Counted from the first letter of the stretch, positions 1 through 7,461 are shown. The stretch is 15,685 nucleotides of DNA from a bacterium (GCA_023130215.1 JAGMAN010000001.1:1-15685); one strand, 5' to 3'. The notes: a model not told the origin generated them from the letters alone. Translations and numbers: made by a program.

Positions 1-67
1 GCTACACCTCTTAATAAAATCGCAACTCCTATATTACAACCCCTTAAGGAATAAGTCAAACAATTTT
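1..67 (-). repeat. Direct repeat R1, copy 1 (promoter-bearing, cut by window edge)
   Basis: This copy matches 2620-2695 base for base except for one 9-bp indel, which is one unit of a tandem TTGCGATTT present twice in the other copy. On the minus strand it holds a promoter-like pair, TTGACT (54-59) and TAATAT (31-36), 17 bp apart. In the second copy the same promoter leads to an ATPase-like start codon, so an ATPase gene probably begins just left of this window. The true length of the repeat is unknown because the window starts inside it. Confidence 0.85.
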
Positions 68-113
68 TTGATGCCTCTTGGGAATTCACCCAAGAAAGCT
101 GAGAACTTTTATC

Positions 114-143
114 TTGACAGGTGCGTCTACAATGGAGTATAAT
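114..143 (+). promoter_or_regulatory. Consensus sigma70-like promoter facing right
   Basis: Perfect TTGACA (114-119) and TATAAT (138-143) hexamers lie 18 bp apart on the plus strand. Nothing convincing is encoded downstream on that strand. Transcription from here would run antisense into the 3' end of the nucleotidyltransferase gene at 216-1094. A chance match in AT-rich DNA, or a relic promoter of a lost gene, is possible. Confidence 0.4.
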
Positions 144-215
144 TCAGGACGATGTGGAGAGAGCAGCAAAATCAGCGGATAAACTTTGAGTGGAAAAGCA
201 ATTTATCATTAGAAA

Positions 216-1094
216 TCATTTTAACAACAATGACAAGAATTCATTAACCTGCATATAAGAATCTGTGGCTATACGTTCCCTTTCTTCCTTTGACGCTTCT
301 CTGCTGCCAGCTAAAAAATCTGCCACCCACTGTGGGCCAATAGAATCTTTCGTCTTAAACTTTTCCTGGATATTCTCTATAGATTCATTAACAAGTCTAT
401 TTTTCCTATGAGGTCTTATGGTTTCTGCTGCAGAGCGAAAGCCATCTTTAAAATGCGAAACCATTGAATAAATATCGTAAGCATCTTTCTCACTGTAACG
501 CACACCAAGAACTATGCCCTTCGTAGTTAAAGTGGCAACCAAATCAGCTACCTGTATTTCTATTTCGTTGTAAGCACCTCCAGGCAACTTCCCCTTTAGC
601 CTATACATAAAAAAGTGCTCAAAAACGATGTCTATACCTCTGGCTTTTCTTATAAATAACTCCGATTGGATTATTTGATGGCGCCTTTGCCTTCCTCTGC
701 CACCGTATTCTGGGCCCAAGAAATCAACCTCTATCGGTTGTTTATCTTTATATCCGGGTATCGATATAGCCTTCTCAAAAGCATAGGGTATTGCTCTGCC
801 TTCTTTGTCTAAAGAATGGGTATAGCCGTGTTCTTCTATAAGCTTAAGTATTGACTCGTATTCAACTCCAGAAATCTTTTTTGGATTAACTGCAATATCA
901 ATATCTAAAGAGCCTGCGTGGACAAAATTGTCGTCAGGAGGTTTAAACATTTCAACGATAAAATAAGGTGCCCATCCACCTGCCAAAACAAGCGACTTTC
1001 TATAAGCGCCTAATATAGTCATTATCTCTAAGAGTATAGACTTTGACGCTCCTACAAGCCTGGCATCTAAATCCGCAATTGATCTCCTGGTCAT
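216..1094 (-). CDS. AbiEii-like nucleotidyltransferase, toxin of TA module 1
   Basis: A 292-aa protein with the nucleotidyltransferase fold of AbiEii/MNT-type toxins. The nucleotide-binding Gly-Gly is at residues 39-40, and the metal-binding Asp-Ile-Asp at 64-66 follows a Gly-Ser. A likely third carboxylate is Asp124 (IEVDF), and a late KDAYDIY motif resembles motif IV of the AbiEii family. Family members are type IV toxins that transfer nucleotides, in some cases to tRNA acceptor ends; the substrate here cannot be read. The gene starts 7 nt after the stop of the AbiEi-like gene, with AAGGAAG as ribosome site, so the two form one operon. It differs strongly from the second AbiEii-type protein at 2703-3545 and is not a duplicate of it. 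Toxin role is inferred from fold and pairing. Confidence 0.75.
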   Translation of the reverse strand: MTRRSIADLDARLVGASKSILLEIMTILGAYRKSLVLAGGWAPYFIVEMFKPPDDNFVHAGSLDIDIAVNPKKISGVEYESILKLIEEHGYTHSLDKEGRAIPYAFEKAISIPGYKDKQPIEVDFLGPEYGGRGRQRRHQIIQSELFIRKARGIDIVFEHFFMYRLKGKLPGGAYNEIEIQVADLVATLTTKGIVLGVRYSEKDAYDIYSMVSHFKDGFRSAAETIRPHRKNRLVNESIENIQEKFKTKDSIGPQWVADFLAGSREASKEERERIATDSYMQVNEFLSLLLK

Positions 1095-1101
1095 ATCTTC
1101 C

Positions 1102-2160
1102 TTAAAATTTTATTTTTTCTCTCCTTAAAAATTCAGCCTGTTCTCTGCCTCTGGCAGGATAATTATACAGGTCAAGATAGAGCTGAATATTGCCAACTAT
1201 ATTAATATCATTCACTTTCTGCACTTCATAAAAAACTTCTCCATCATAGGGAATATAAATAGAAATATTACTTCCCGATTCAACCGGGCGCAGATCAAGT
1301 AAACGAATCCATTCAGGAAGATTTTCGCTATTAGAAATATACATCTGCAGACTGGATACCCCCCTGATAAAAGGGGCAACCAAAGAGGCGCCGGATAACA
1401 GTGTGAGGGCATATCTTAAATTTTTATCTTCAGCAAATTGTCTAACCTTCTTGATTAGTTTCCCCAAATTCTGCTCAAAAGAGTAGTAAGCAAACATTTT
1501 ATTTTGGGTATAAGTATAATTCCTCTGCCATTCATCCAAAAGTTTACCTGGTTCAGTTAAAGAATAAAGGCCCCCTTTGTTTTTCTTAAGATATTCCTCA
1601 TCTATAAGCCAGCGGCAGACATTGGAGACCTGACCAAGACTTACTCTGGCAACTTGTGATAGCTCCAATATTTTCCACTTTTTTTTAGGCTCCTCAAGCA
1701 ATACTCTGACAATGCGGCTCGAGATGGGCTTGAATATTGTCTTAATCCTCCTTTTATCAACAAAAGGATTTTTATCTACGATTCTTTCGATATAAATATT
1801 ATTGAATTCCAAATAGCAATTGCCTGCTAAATCCAGATAGCCTATGCCTCCTTTTTTGAGAATCTCTCTTGTCCGTTCCCCTAAGAATGTTGTTATCACG
1901 ACAGGATATACTTTATTTAAATTCGCTAATTTTTCTTTAAATTGGGCGGATATTTCACGAGCCATACGTGGCTGCAAAAGCTCCTTGATTTCGCAAACTA
2001 GAAGCCATTCTTGCCGATTCTGTGTCTTTATCTTAAATGTTAAATCAAAGATCCAGCCGGAAATCTTCTTATCAATCTCTATCTTACCAAGCCTAAGTGT
2101 AGGCAATAAGGAAGGTAGTTCCTTTAAGATCCGCTGTCTTATTTCGTTGGCTTTCATCAT
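1102..2160 (-). CDS. AbiEi-type antitoxin/regulator with PD-(D/E)XK-like N-terminal domain
   Basis: A 352-aa protein, first gene of TA module 1. Residues about 1-130 look like a restriction-endonuclease-like fold: Asp39 (WIFDLTF) followed by Glu57-Ile-Lys59 (LVCEIK) fits the D-x(n)-ExK spacing, then comes a conserved-looking GYLDLAGNCYL stretch. Residues about 145-205 form a winged helix-turn-helix (ILELSQVARVSLGQVSNVCRWL). The C-terminal half is the effector-like domain seen in long AbiEi-family antitoxins. Such proteins repress their own operon and neutralise the nucleotidyltransferase. GGAGAG lies about 12 nt before the ATG, a rather long spacing; a second ATG follows at once. A strong promoter and palindrome lie directly upstream. 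Nuclease activity of the N-terminal domain is a guess; several such domains are only structural. Confidence 0.7.
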   Translation of the reverse strand: MMKANEIRQRILKELPSLLPTLRLGKIEIDKKISGWIFDLTFKIKTQNRQEWLLVCEIKELLQPRMAREISAQFKEKLANLNKVYPVVITTFLGERTREILKKGGIGYLDLAGNCYLEFNNIYIERIVDKNPFVDKRRIKTIFKPISSRIVRVLLEEPKKKWKILELSQVARVSLGQVSNVCRWLIDEEYLKKNKGGLYSLTEPGKLLDEWQRNYTYTQNKMFAYYSFEQNLGKLIKKVRQFAEDKNLRYALTLLSGASLVAPFIRGVSSLQMYISNSENLPEWIRLLDLRPVESGSNISIYIPYDGEVFYEVQKVNDINIVGNIQLYLDLYNYPARGREQAEFLRREKIKF

Positions 2161-2191
2161 ATCATTTATATTCTCTCCGCTATATAAAGAT

Positions 2192-2209
2192 TTTCAACAT
2201 TCGTTGAAA
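2192..2209. promoter_or_regulatory. Inverted-repeat operator candidate of module 1
   Basis: A perfect 7-bp inverted repeat, TTTCAAC-4 nt-GTTGAAA, touches the -10 box of the module 1 promoter and covers the expected transcription start. AbiEi antitoxins are known to bind inverted repeats for autoregulation, so this is the natural operator candidate. Confidence 0.6.
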
Positions 2210-2237
2210 GTATACTATATAGTGAAATATATGTCAA
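2209..2237 (-). promoter_or_regulatory. Promoter of AbiE-type module 1
   Basis: On the minus strand, TTGACA (2232-2237) and TATACT (2209-2214) are separated by 17 bp. The -10 box ends about 50 bp before the start codon of the AbiEi-like gene. Confidence 0.75.
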
Positions 2238-2277
2238 GTCTTGCGTTTTTGCGTTTTCACTTGAAATGAGATTAACT

Positions 2278-2489
2278 TCAGCCTTCTGGTGGGACTAAGG
2301 GGGCTACGGTCATAATCTTTTTAGCCTGCTCTGGATACTTAGCAATGAACTTTAACTCATCATTAGTGAGTGGCTTTTGAGTATGGACATTAGCATAGCG
2401 AGTTAACTCTAAGATTTTGGTTGCTTCCTCATCATCCTTAAATTCTATCTCCAGCTTATCATAAACATTTCTAAATCCTTTGATTCCTC
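2278..2489 (-). pseudogene. Displaced 3' tail of the acyltransferase gene
   Basis: These 212 bp align with 4601-4812, the last 70 codons and stop of the intact acyltransferase gene. There are 9 differences: 8 fall on third codon positions and are synonymous, one changes Arg to Lys, and there is no frameshift. Homology starts exactly at the stop codon and ends near 2489, where the sequence becomes the start of an ATPase-like gene. The fragment has no start codon or promoter of its own in frame. The pattern of change means both tails diverged while they were still coding. Confidence 0.9.
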
Positions 2490-2567
2490 TCTGCTCTTTA
2501 AATCTTCTCTCCCAGCAAAGTCTTGGGGACTTACGGGATTGTTGGAGTCATATGGATTTACAACCAT
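2490..2567 (-). pseudogene. 5' fragment of an AAA/ATPase-like gene, cut after 26 codons
   Basis: An ATG at 2565-2567 with a strong GGAGG ribosome site opens a frame containing NPYDSNNPVSPQDFAGRED. That resembles the N-terminal signature (NPYxxxxPVxxxxFxGRE) placed before the P-loop in many stand-alone bacterial and archaeal ATPases. After about 26 codons the sequence switches to the acyltransferase tail in the wrong frame, and the chimeric frame ends at a TAG at 2445-2447 (40 aa). No Walker motif is left. The intact gene is predicted to lie left of the window, behind repeat R1 copy 1. Family assignment rests on a short motif only. Confidence 0.6.
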
Positions 2568-2619
2568 TTCTATCCCTCCAGGTTAGATTATCGCAATTAT
2601 CGGAGAAGTCGCAAAAGAA

Positions 2620-2695
2620 GCTACACCTCTTAATAAAATCGCAAAAATCGCAACTCCTATATTACAACCCCTTAAGGAATAAGTCAAACAATTTT
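2620..2695 (-). repeat. Direct repeat R1, copy 2 (leader of the truncated ATPase gene)
   Basis: Second copy of the repeat at 1-67. It holds the -35/-10 pair and start of the 5' leader for the truncated ATPase-like gene, and begins about 8 bp beyond the stop codon of the AbiEii gene at 2703. It carries a tandem pair of TTGCGATTT units; the first copy has one. Further TTGCGAT/TTGCGAC motifs continue downstream at 2608-2614 and 2590-2596. Confidence 0.85.
2659..2687 (-). promoter_or_regulatory. Promoter for the truncated ATPase-like gene
   Basis: TTGACT (2682-2687) and TAATAT (2659-2664) are spaced 17 bp apart on the minus strand. The leader to the ATG at 2567 would be about 85 nt and contains four TTGCGAT/C motifs. 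Confidence 0.5.
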
Positions 2696-2702
2696 GATAC
2701 TG

Positions 2703-3545
2703 TCAAGAAATGAATAATCCTGCCTGTCTAAGTTCTCGCTGTACTGCTCGATAAACCCGGCTGAATTCCGGAAGTGCTGTCATTTGAGAAGTAAGACGCA
2801 GATTCCAAAGTTTTTCTAAGCGCGCTTCTTTCCGTAGAAACGTTTCCCTTATGTCAATCACTTTTTCACCCCGGAACCTCCACTTCTGCTCAATGGCTTC
2901 AACCAACCCGGATAGATTGACATATTGATTGTAAGTCAGGTGCCATATATCATAAAGATCCCGAGGCTCATTCCGCGCTCTATCCAGGAGAGCAACTACT
3001 TTTTCAACAGCTATCTCATCGAGGGAATAGACACAAACAGTTACATCGTCAGGCAGATCTTCGTATTCCTTGTATCCCTTGAGAACTATTCTCTCTTTAA
3101 TTGGGAAAACAATTTTTTCTCGTACTGTAATATCTATCTTGACTTCCTTACCGGAAACGCCGGGTAAAGGACCTTCATATCCCAGAAAAAAAGTATAGCT
3201 GTTTTCATGAGTATGGCGGTCATAACGGCTAAAATGCAGCTTGATGCCTGAGTCTTGCTGTATCCGACTAAAGGCAACATCAAGATCCTTTTGAATGTTC
3301 TCAAAAGGAAATTTCTCTACGAGCGTGAAATCAAGGTCTTCTGAAAAACGATATTCAGGGATATAGCATTTCTTGATGGCTGTCCCTCCTTTGAATACGA
3401 GAATATCCTTAAGCAGACTATAGGATAACCCTATTAAAAACCAGGAGAGGCAATAATCACGTTCAAGGACTGCCTCCGGAATACGCCGCCCTTTTTCTCG
3501 GGCGAGCCGATTGGACAATAACGAAAGATTGCGCTGGGGTATCAT
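2703..3545 (-). CDS. AbiEii/AbiGii-family nucleotidyltransferase toxin, module 2
   Basis: A 280-aa protein with all motifs of the canonical AbiEii family. Motif I is GGT at 53-55 with Lys58, then RFSEDLDF (66-73) with the two metal-binding Asp at 70 and 72. Asp138 in KIDITVRE is the likely third carboxylate. The late motif EIAVEKVVALLDRARNEPRDLYD spans about 177-199. These enzymes are the toxins of type IV TA and phage-abortive-infection systems and transfer nucleotides to RNA targets. The gene starts 3 nt after the stop of the AbiEi gene, implying translational coupling. Length is slightly below the usual ~300 aa but nothing essential is missing. Repeat R1 begins within 10 bp of its stop codon. 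Confidence 0.9.
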   Translation of the reverse strand: MIPQRNLSLLSNRLAREKGRRIPEAVLERDYCLSWFLIGLSYSLLKDILVFKGGTAIKKCYIPEYRFSEDLDFTLVEKFPFENIQKDLDVAFSRIQQDSGIKLHFSRYDRHTHENSYTFFLGYEGPLPGVSGKEVKIDITVREKIVFPIKERIVLKGYKEYEDLPDDVTVCVYSLDEIAVEKVVALLDRARNEPRDLYDIWHLTYNQYVNLSGLVEAIEQKWRFRGEKVIDIRETFLRKEARLEKLWNLRLTSQMTALPEFSRVYRAVQRELRQAGLFIS

Positions 3546-3548
3546 TGA

Positions 3549-4385
3549 TTATGTCCTTACCGCATATAGAAGTTCTTCAGGAGAGACATTAAGCTTAAGT
3601 CTCCATTTACGCAGGAATTTTCCCTCAGATGGTAAAAGAGGGTCTAACCGCACATAAGTTTCCGTCAAATATGGACGAAGGAGTTCACAATCTTTAGAAG
3701 TGCCTATTTTATAAAGCTCAAGTAAAAACCCGAGCCTGCGGATAACAGCGCCTACATCACTCTTCACTGCATATTTGATAAGCCGGCTTATATTCATATC
3801 CTGATGACGTATCCAGAGTCCCTTAGCCACCTCTGTCAGGCCGCCGCAATATTCCGGATGCTTAAGGCCGCCGATGATTGTTCGTTCAAGGTCACTGACC
3901 CTTACTTTTTCCTGTTTGGTTGCCCAATAGTCACTCAGACCAAAGAAAAGTTTTTTTTGACTATGAATAAATCGAAACTCAACACCAAGCGTGTTAACGG
4001 GCCTGCGTGGTTTTAAAGTTGTTACATAGACAACCAATTGAGGTTGAGTAACCATTCCATGAATTTCCATAGCTGTCCCATGAGAGAGATAGTAAGCCTT
4101 TCCGCCCATAATCTCACGAGCTGCAATGAGCGGATTTCCTATATATTCACATTCCTTTCCCATCTCAAACGGGACCAGGATGAAAAGCCCTGGTTTCAAG
4201 CGTGTAACGACTCCTCTGTTCACAAGCTTGCGGACAAAATTACGGGAGGAGGCTTCGTCTAAATGAAGGATTTTCTGTACCTCTTTCAGTCGAAACACAG
4301 GTTTATTTTGCTCATAAAGCGTGGTAACCAAATGAGCGGCCCGAGGTCCTAATGTTTTTAGTTTATCATTATTGTTATAACGCAT
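3549..4385 (-). CDS. AbiEi-family antitoxin and transcriptional repressor, module 2
   Basis: A 278-aa protein of the classical AbiEi type. An N-terminal winged helix-turn-helix (about 15-72, including VFRLKEVQKILHLDEASSRN and RLKPGLFIL) is followed by the AbiEi C-terminal domain with YYLSHGTAMEIHG (98-110). In characterised systems the N-terminal domain binds operator repeats and the C-terminal domain blocks the AbiEii toxin. It is the first gene of a two-gene operon, 3 nt before the toxin. The start is supported by GAAGGA six bases upstream; this ribosome site sits inside a palindrome that probably is the operator. It is unrelated in architecture to the longer AbiEi-like protein of module 1. 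Confidence 0.88.
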   Translation of the reverse strand: MRYNNNDKLKTLGPRAAHLVTTLYEQNKPVFRLKEVQKILHLDEASSRNFVRKLVNRGVVTRLKPGLFILVPFEMGKECEYIGNPLIAAREIMGGKAYYLSHGTAMEIHGMVTQPQLVVYVTTLKPRRPVNTLGVEFRFIHSQKKLFFGLSDYWATKQEKVRVSDLERTIIGGLKHPEYCGGLTEVAKGLWIRHQDMNISRLIKYAVKSDVGAVIRRLGFLLELYKIGTSKDCELLRPYLTETYVRLDPLLPSEGKFLRKWRLKLNVSPEELLYAVRT

Positions 4386-4387
4386 TT

Positions 4388-4406
4388 TGTGTCCTTCTGA
4401 GACACA
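4388..4406. promoter_or_regulatory. Inverted-repeat operator candidate of module 2
   Basis: TGTGTC-7 nt-GACACA lies between the -10 box and the start codon, covering the expected transcription start and the ribosome site. Its position relative to the promoter mirrors the palindrome of module 1 although the sequence differs, fitting autoregulation by each AbiEi protein on its own site. Confidence 0.55.
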
Positions 4407-4434
4407 TTTTACATCAAGAATATAACTTTGTCAA
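4406..4434 (-). promoter_or_regulatory. Promoter of AbiE module 2
   Basis: TTGACA (4429-4434) and TAAAAT (4406-4411) with a 17-bp spacer on the minus strand. The leader to the ATG at 4385 would be only about 14 nt. Confidence 0.75.
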
Positions 4435-4529
4435 GGGGAGTTCGCCATTTTTTTCTGAAGAACCAAATCGATTTTTTCAGTTTGTCGTCGGGGGAGCCAA
4501 GCTCGGGGTTGGTGGAAACCAATAGGGCG

Positions 4530-4560
4530 ATTTGTCTTTCTTTCCCAACAGTGAGACAAA
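4530..4560 (-). other. Stem-loop downstream of the acyltransferase gene
   Basis: ATTTGTCT and AGACAAAT form an 8-bp perfect stem around a 16-nt loop, about 40 bp past the acyltransferase stop. No T-run follows on either strand, so it is not a typical intrinsic terminator. Confidence 0.3.
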
Positions 4561-4600
4561 TTGGTCCATAATGCCACAGTTAACGCCAACAAACTCATTC

Positions 4601-5851
4601 TCAGCCTTCCGGTGGGACTAAGGGGGCTACGGTCATAATCTTTTTAGCCTGCTCTGGATACTTAGCAATGAACTTTAACTCATCATTAGTGAGTGGCTTT
4701 TGAGTATGGACATTAGCATAGCGAGTTAACTCTAAGATTCTGGTTGCTTCCTCATCATCTTTAAACTCTATCTCCAGTTTATCGTAAACATTTCTAAACC
4801 CCTTAATTCCTCCGTATTCTCCCACAGTTATCTTTCGACCGCTCTCCACTATCTCCGGCTCTCCCCTTCCTAACTCCTCGAAGTCGTAAAGTTCATAGTT
4901 GCGCCTATCTTTCAAAGCTCCATCAGCATGGATGCCGGATTCATGGGCAAAAGCATTCTCCCCTACCCCAACCTGATTTATGGGAATGGGAACTCCGAAG
5001 GCATAACCTGCATATTGGGCAATCTTCCACGCCTTGGCTAAGTCCACTCTCTCATCAAGAACATATTTATCCTGGTGGAAACCACTGGATTTCTTGATGG
5101 CTAAGATGACTGAGACAAGGTCTGCGTTTCCGGCCCTCTCCCCCATTCCGTTAAGGGCGGTATTTACATAGGCATCCACTCCTCCGTCAATAGCTCCCTT
5201 CGCTCCAGCCACTGAACAAGCCACCGCCATCCCCAAGTCATTGTGACAGTGAAGCTCTATGGGAATCTGGACCTCCTCTGCTAACATCTTCACTCTCTGG
5301 TAAATGGTAAAGGGGTCATCGTAACCAAGAGTATCGCAGTATCGGAACATAGCCGCTCCATGCTCTTTGGCGGCTTTAGCAAATCTCACCAAATACTCGT
5401 CATCGGTTCGGGAGGCATCCTCAGCATTGACTCCAACAGTCTCCGCCCCCAACTCTTTAGCTTTCTCCAATACCTCAACCATCATCTTGAGAACATCCTC
5501 CCTGGTCTTCCGCCCCTGAAATTTCCCGTTAGTCATCTGTTCTGAAGTGGAGATGGAAAGATTTATGTGCTTTATCTTCGTCAACCTGAAGGAGTTCTCC
5601 ACTTCCTTAAGTATAACCGGGCACCAGCCTTCCAGGCACATGGGCTTAATTACTCCCATCTCAGCTAATTCTAAATTGGCATTGATGTAGTTTATCTCAT
5701 GATGAGTGTAAGGGAAGCCAAGTTCGCTCTGAAATACCCCCATCTCATTGAGGAAGATGTTTATCATGGTCTTCTCTAATTTAGCTAATCCCAACCGGGA
5801 AGTCTGCACTCCGTCCCGATTGGTAACATCAATAATATAGATTTTGTTCAT
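4601..5851 (-). CDS. DRE-TIM acyltransferase (homocitrate synthase / Re-citrate synthase type)
   Basis: A 416-aa member of the HMGL-like acetyl-CoA-dependent acyltransferases. Visible active-site elements are Asp8 with Arg12-Asp13 (DVTNRDGVQ), Glu43, the metal-binding His201-x-His203 (ELHCHNDLG) and GMGERAGN (235-242). The family condenses acetyl-CoA with a 2-oxo acid. This branch, with [15 protein letters not shown] and [11 protein letters not shown], is usually labelled homocitrate synthase, but a Dehalococcoides protein so labelled was shown to be a Re-citrate synthase; oxaloacetate is therefore a serious alternative to 2-oxoglutarate. It lacks the C-terminal regulatory domain of 2-isopropylmalate synthase. 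Its start overlaps the serA stop by 4 bp, so the two are translationally coupled. The last 70 codons are duplicated at 2278-2489. No symbol is given because the substrate is uncertain. Confidence 0.85.
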   Translation of the reverse strand: MNKIYIIDVTNRDGVQTSRLGLAKLEKTMINIFLNEMGVFQSELGFPYTHHEINYINANLELAEMGVIKPMCLEGWCPVILKEVENSFRLTKIKHINLSISTSEQMTNGKFQGRKTREDVLKMMVEVLEKAKELGAETVGVNAEDASRTDDEYLVRFAKAAKEHGAAMFRYCDTLGYDDPFTIYQRVKMLAEEVQIPIELHCHNDLGMAVACSVAGAKGAIDGGVDAYVNTALNGMGERAGNADLVSVILAIKKSSGFHQDKYVLDERVDLAKAWKIAQYAGYAFGVPIPINQVGVGENAFAHESGIHADGALKDRRNYELYDFEELGRGEPEIVESGRKITVGEYGGIKGFRNVYDKLEIEFKDDEEATRILELTRYANVHTQKPLTNDELKFIAKYPEQAKKIMTVAPLVPPEG

Positions 5852-7428
5852 AGTTTGGCTAACCTCACTTCCAGGATTTCTTTTATCTTCTCTATCTCCT
5901 TTAATGTTTTCTCCGGGACAGAGTTGTCCAGGTTAAGCACAGTTACTTCCCTGCCCCCTCTCTCCTTCCGACCTAAAGTCATGGCGGCAATATTTATCTT
6001 TTGGGTGCCAAGGATAGTTCCTATCTTTCCGATGATTCCTGGTTTATCCTCATGGGCACAGACGAGCATGTAGCCAGCCGGAACAGCATCCAGGTGGTAG
6101 CCATTTAGCCGAACGATCCTGGGGTCACTGCGCCCGAAAAGGGTCCCGGCCACCGATCCCCTTGCCTGAGGCGTCTCAACTTCAAGGGAGATGAGGTTAG
6201 CAAAATCTTCTAAGCGCTCACTCTTTGCTTCCATCACTTCTATCTCCCTCTCCCTGGCAATGAGGCGAGCATTAACGTAATTGACCCTTTCGCCCAGGAC
6301 GGATTCGAGCAATCCCTTGAGAATGGTCAGGGTTACTGGTGCTAAATCGTATTCGGTGACCTCTCCGCTGTACTTTATCCACACCTTCAGGATGCGACCC
6401 TTGAGCAGTTGAGCCTCAAGGCATCCGAGTTTCTCAGCCAAGCTGAGGTAAGGTTTTATCTCGTCATAGATTTCCGGCTCAATGGAGGGGACATTGACCG
6501 CATTGCGAATAGTCTTTCCCTTGAGAGCATCCACTACCTGATGGGCAATCTCAATAGCTACCCTCCTCTGTGCCTCCTTTGTGGATGCTCCAAGATGAGG
6601 GGTGAGGACTAAATTGTCCAATTCCATCAAGGGACTATTAAAAGGCGGTTCCTCCTCATAGACATCCAGAGCTCCGCCAGTCACCTTCCCACTCTTCATG
6701 GCTTCATAGAGAGCTTTCTCGTCAATAATCCCCCCCCGGGCACAGTTGATGATTTTCACCCCATCCTTCATCAACTTAAATTCCTCCGGTCCAATCAGAT
6801 GTTTGGTCTCATCAGTGAAGGGAGTATGAACAGTAATATAGTCTGCCTGTCCGAGAAGCTCTTTCAACTCTACCAGTTTCACTTCCAATCTCTTTGCCCT
6901 TTCCGGCGAGAGGAACGGATCGCAGGCAATGATCTGCATCCCCATGACCTGTGCTCTCTTAGCCACTTCCCCTCCAATCCTTCCTAAGCCGATTATGCCC
7001 AGGACCTTCCCGTAGACTTCCACCCCCATAAACTTCTTCCGTTCCCACTTCTTCTGTTTGAGAGACAGATAGGCCTGAGGAATATTACGCGACAGGGAAA
7101 GGAGCAAAGCCACCGTATGCTCAGCCGTGGAAATGGTATTGGCCCCCGGGCTGTTCATAACGATTACTCCCTTCTCAGTAGCCGCCTCTACATCCACATT
7201 GTCAACTCCTACTCCAGCCCGGCCAATTACTTTGAGACTGCTGCCAGCCTGTATTAGCTCCGTAGTTACATTAGTCCCGCTTCTCACAATAAGAGCATCG
7301 GCATCTTTTATTCTTTTCTTCAACTCGTCAGTGGAAAGTTTTGTGGCAACCTTTACCTCTATATCTTTTTCCTTCTTTAAAATCTCAAGTCCTTCTTCAG
7401 AAAGAGGGTCACTGACCAGAACCTTCAT
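5848..7428 (-). CDS. serA: D-3-phosphoglycerate dehydrogenase, long form
   Basis: A 526-aa protein of the long SerA type, which oxidises 3-phosphoglycerate to 3-phosphohydroxypyruvate with NAD+, the first step of serine synthesis. The nucleotide-binding GLGRIG is at 147-152. The catalytic set is Arg231 (CARGG), Glu at 258-260 (YEEEPP) and His278 (TPHLGAST). Residues about 315-445 match the intervening (ASB) domain and about 452-526 form an ACT domain ([16 protein letters not shown]), the usual site of serine feedback control. The start is backed by AAGGAGAGC. It lies downstream of hicA, separated by a hairpin, and overlaps the acyltransferase gene by 4 bp. With the class V aminotransferase upstream, it would supply two consecutive serine-pathway steps. 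Confidence 0.96.
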   Translation of the reverse strand: MKVLVSDPLSEEGLEILKKEKDIEVKVATKLSTDELKKRIKDADALIVRSGTNVTTELIQAGSSLKVIGRAGVGVDNVDVEAATEKGVIVMNSPGANTISTAEHTVALLLSLSRNIPQAYLSLKQKKWERKKFMGVEVYGKVLGIIGLGRIGGEVAKRAQVMGMQIIACDPFLSPERAKRLEVKLVELKELLGQADYITVHTPFTDETKHLIGPEEFKLMKDGVKIINCARGGIIDEKALYEAMKSGKVTGGALDVYEEEPPFNSPLMELDNLVLTPHLGASTKEAQRRVAIEIAHQVVDALKGKTIRNAVNVPSIEPEIYDEIKPYLSLAEKLGCLEAQLLKGRILKVWIKYSGEVTEYDLAPVTLTILKGLLESVLGERVNYVNARLIAREREIEVMEAKSERLEDFANLISLEVETPQARGSVAGTLFGRSDPRIVRLNGYHLDAVPAGYMLVCAHEDKPGIIGKIGTILGTQKINIAAMTLGRKERGGREVTVLNLDNSVPEKTLKEIEKIKEILEVRLAKL

Positions 7429-7461
7429 TTTTGCTCTCCTTGTTAAGGTCGCTAATGACGA

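Noticed and set aside
1-54. Plus-strand C-terminal frame reading ATPLLNKIATPILQPLKE then stop
   Set aside because: It stays in frame across the 9-bp indel and looked like a gene end, but an in-frame stop lies just upstream in the second copy and the minus-strand promoter reading is stronger.
77-94. Small hairpin CTTGGG/CCCAAG as a terminator
   Set aside because: No T-run follows on either strand, and six pairs can occur by chance.
1844-2269. Plus-strand frame of 141 aa opposite the AbiEi-like gene
   Set aside because: It lies antisense to a well-supported gene and shows no family motif.
2480-2713. Plus-strand frame of 77 aa across repeat R1
   Set aside because: It is low-complexity (Ser/Gln/Lys/Leu), has no ribosome site, and the minus strand explains the same DNA better as an ATPase promoter, leader and start.
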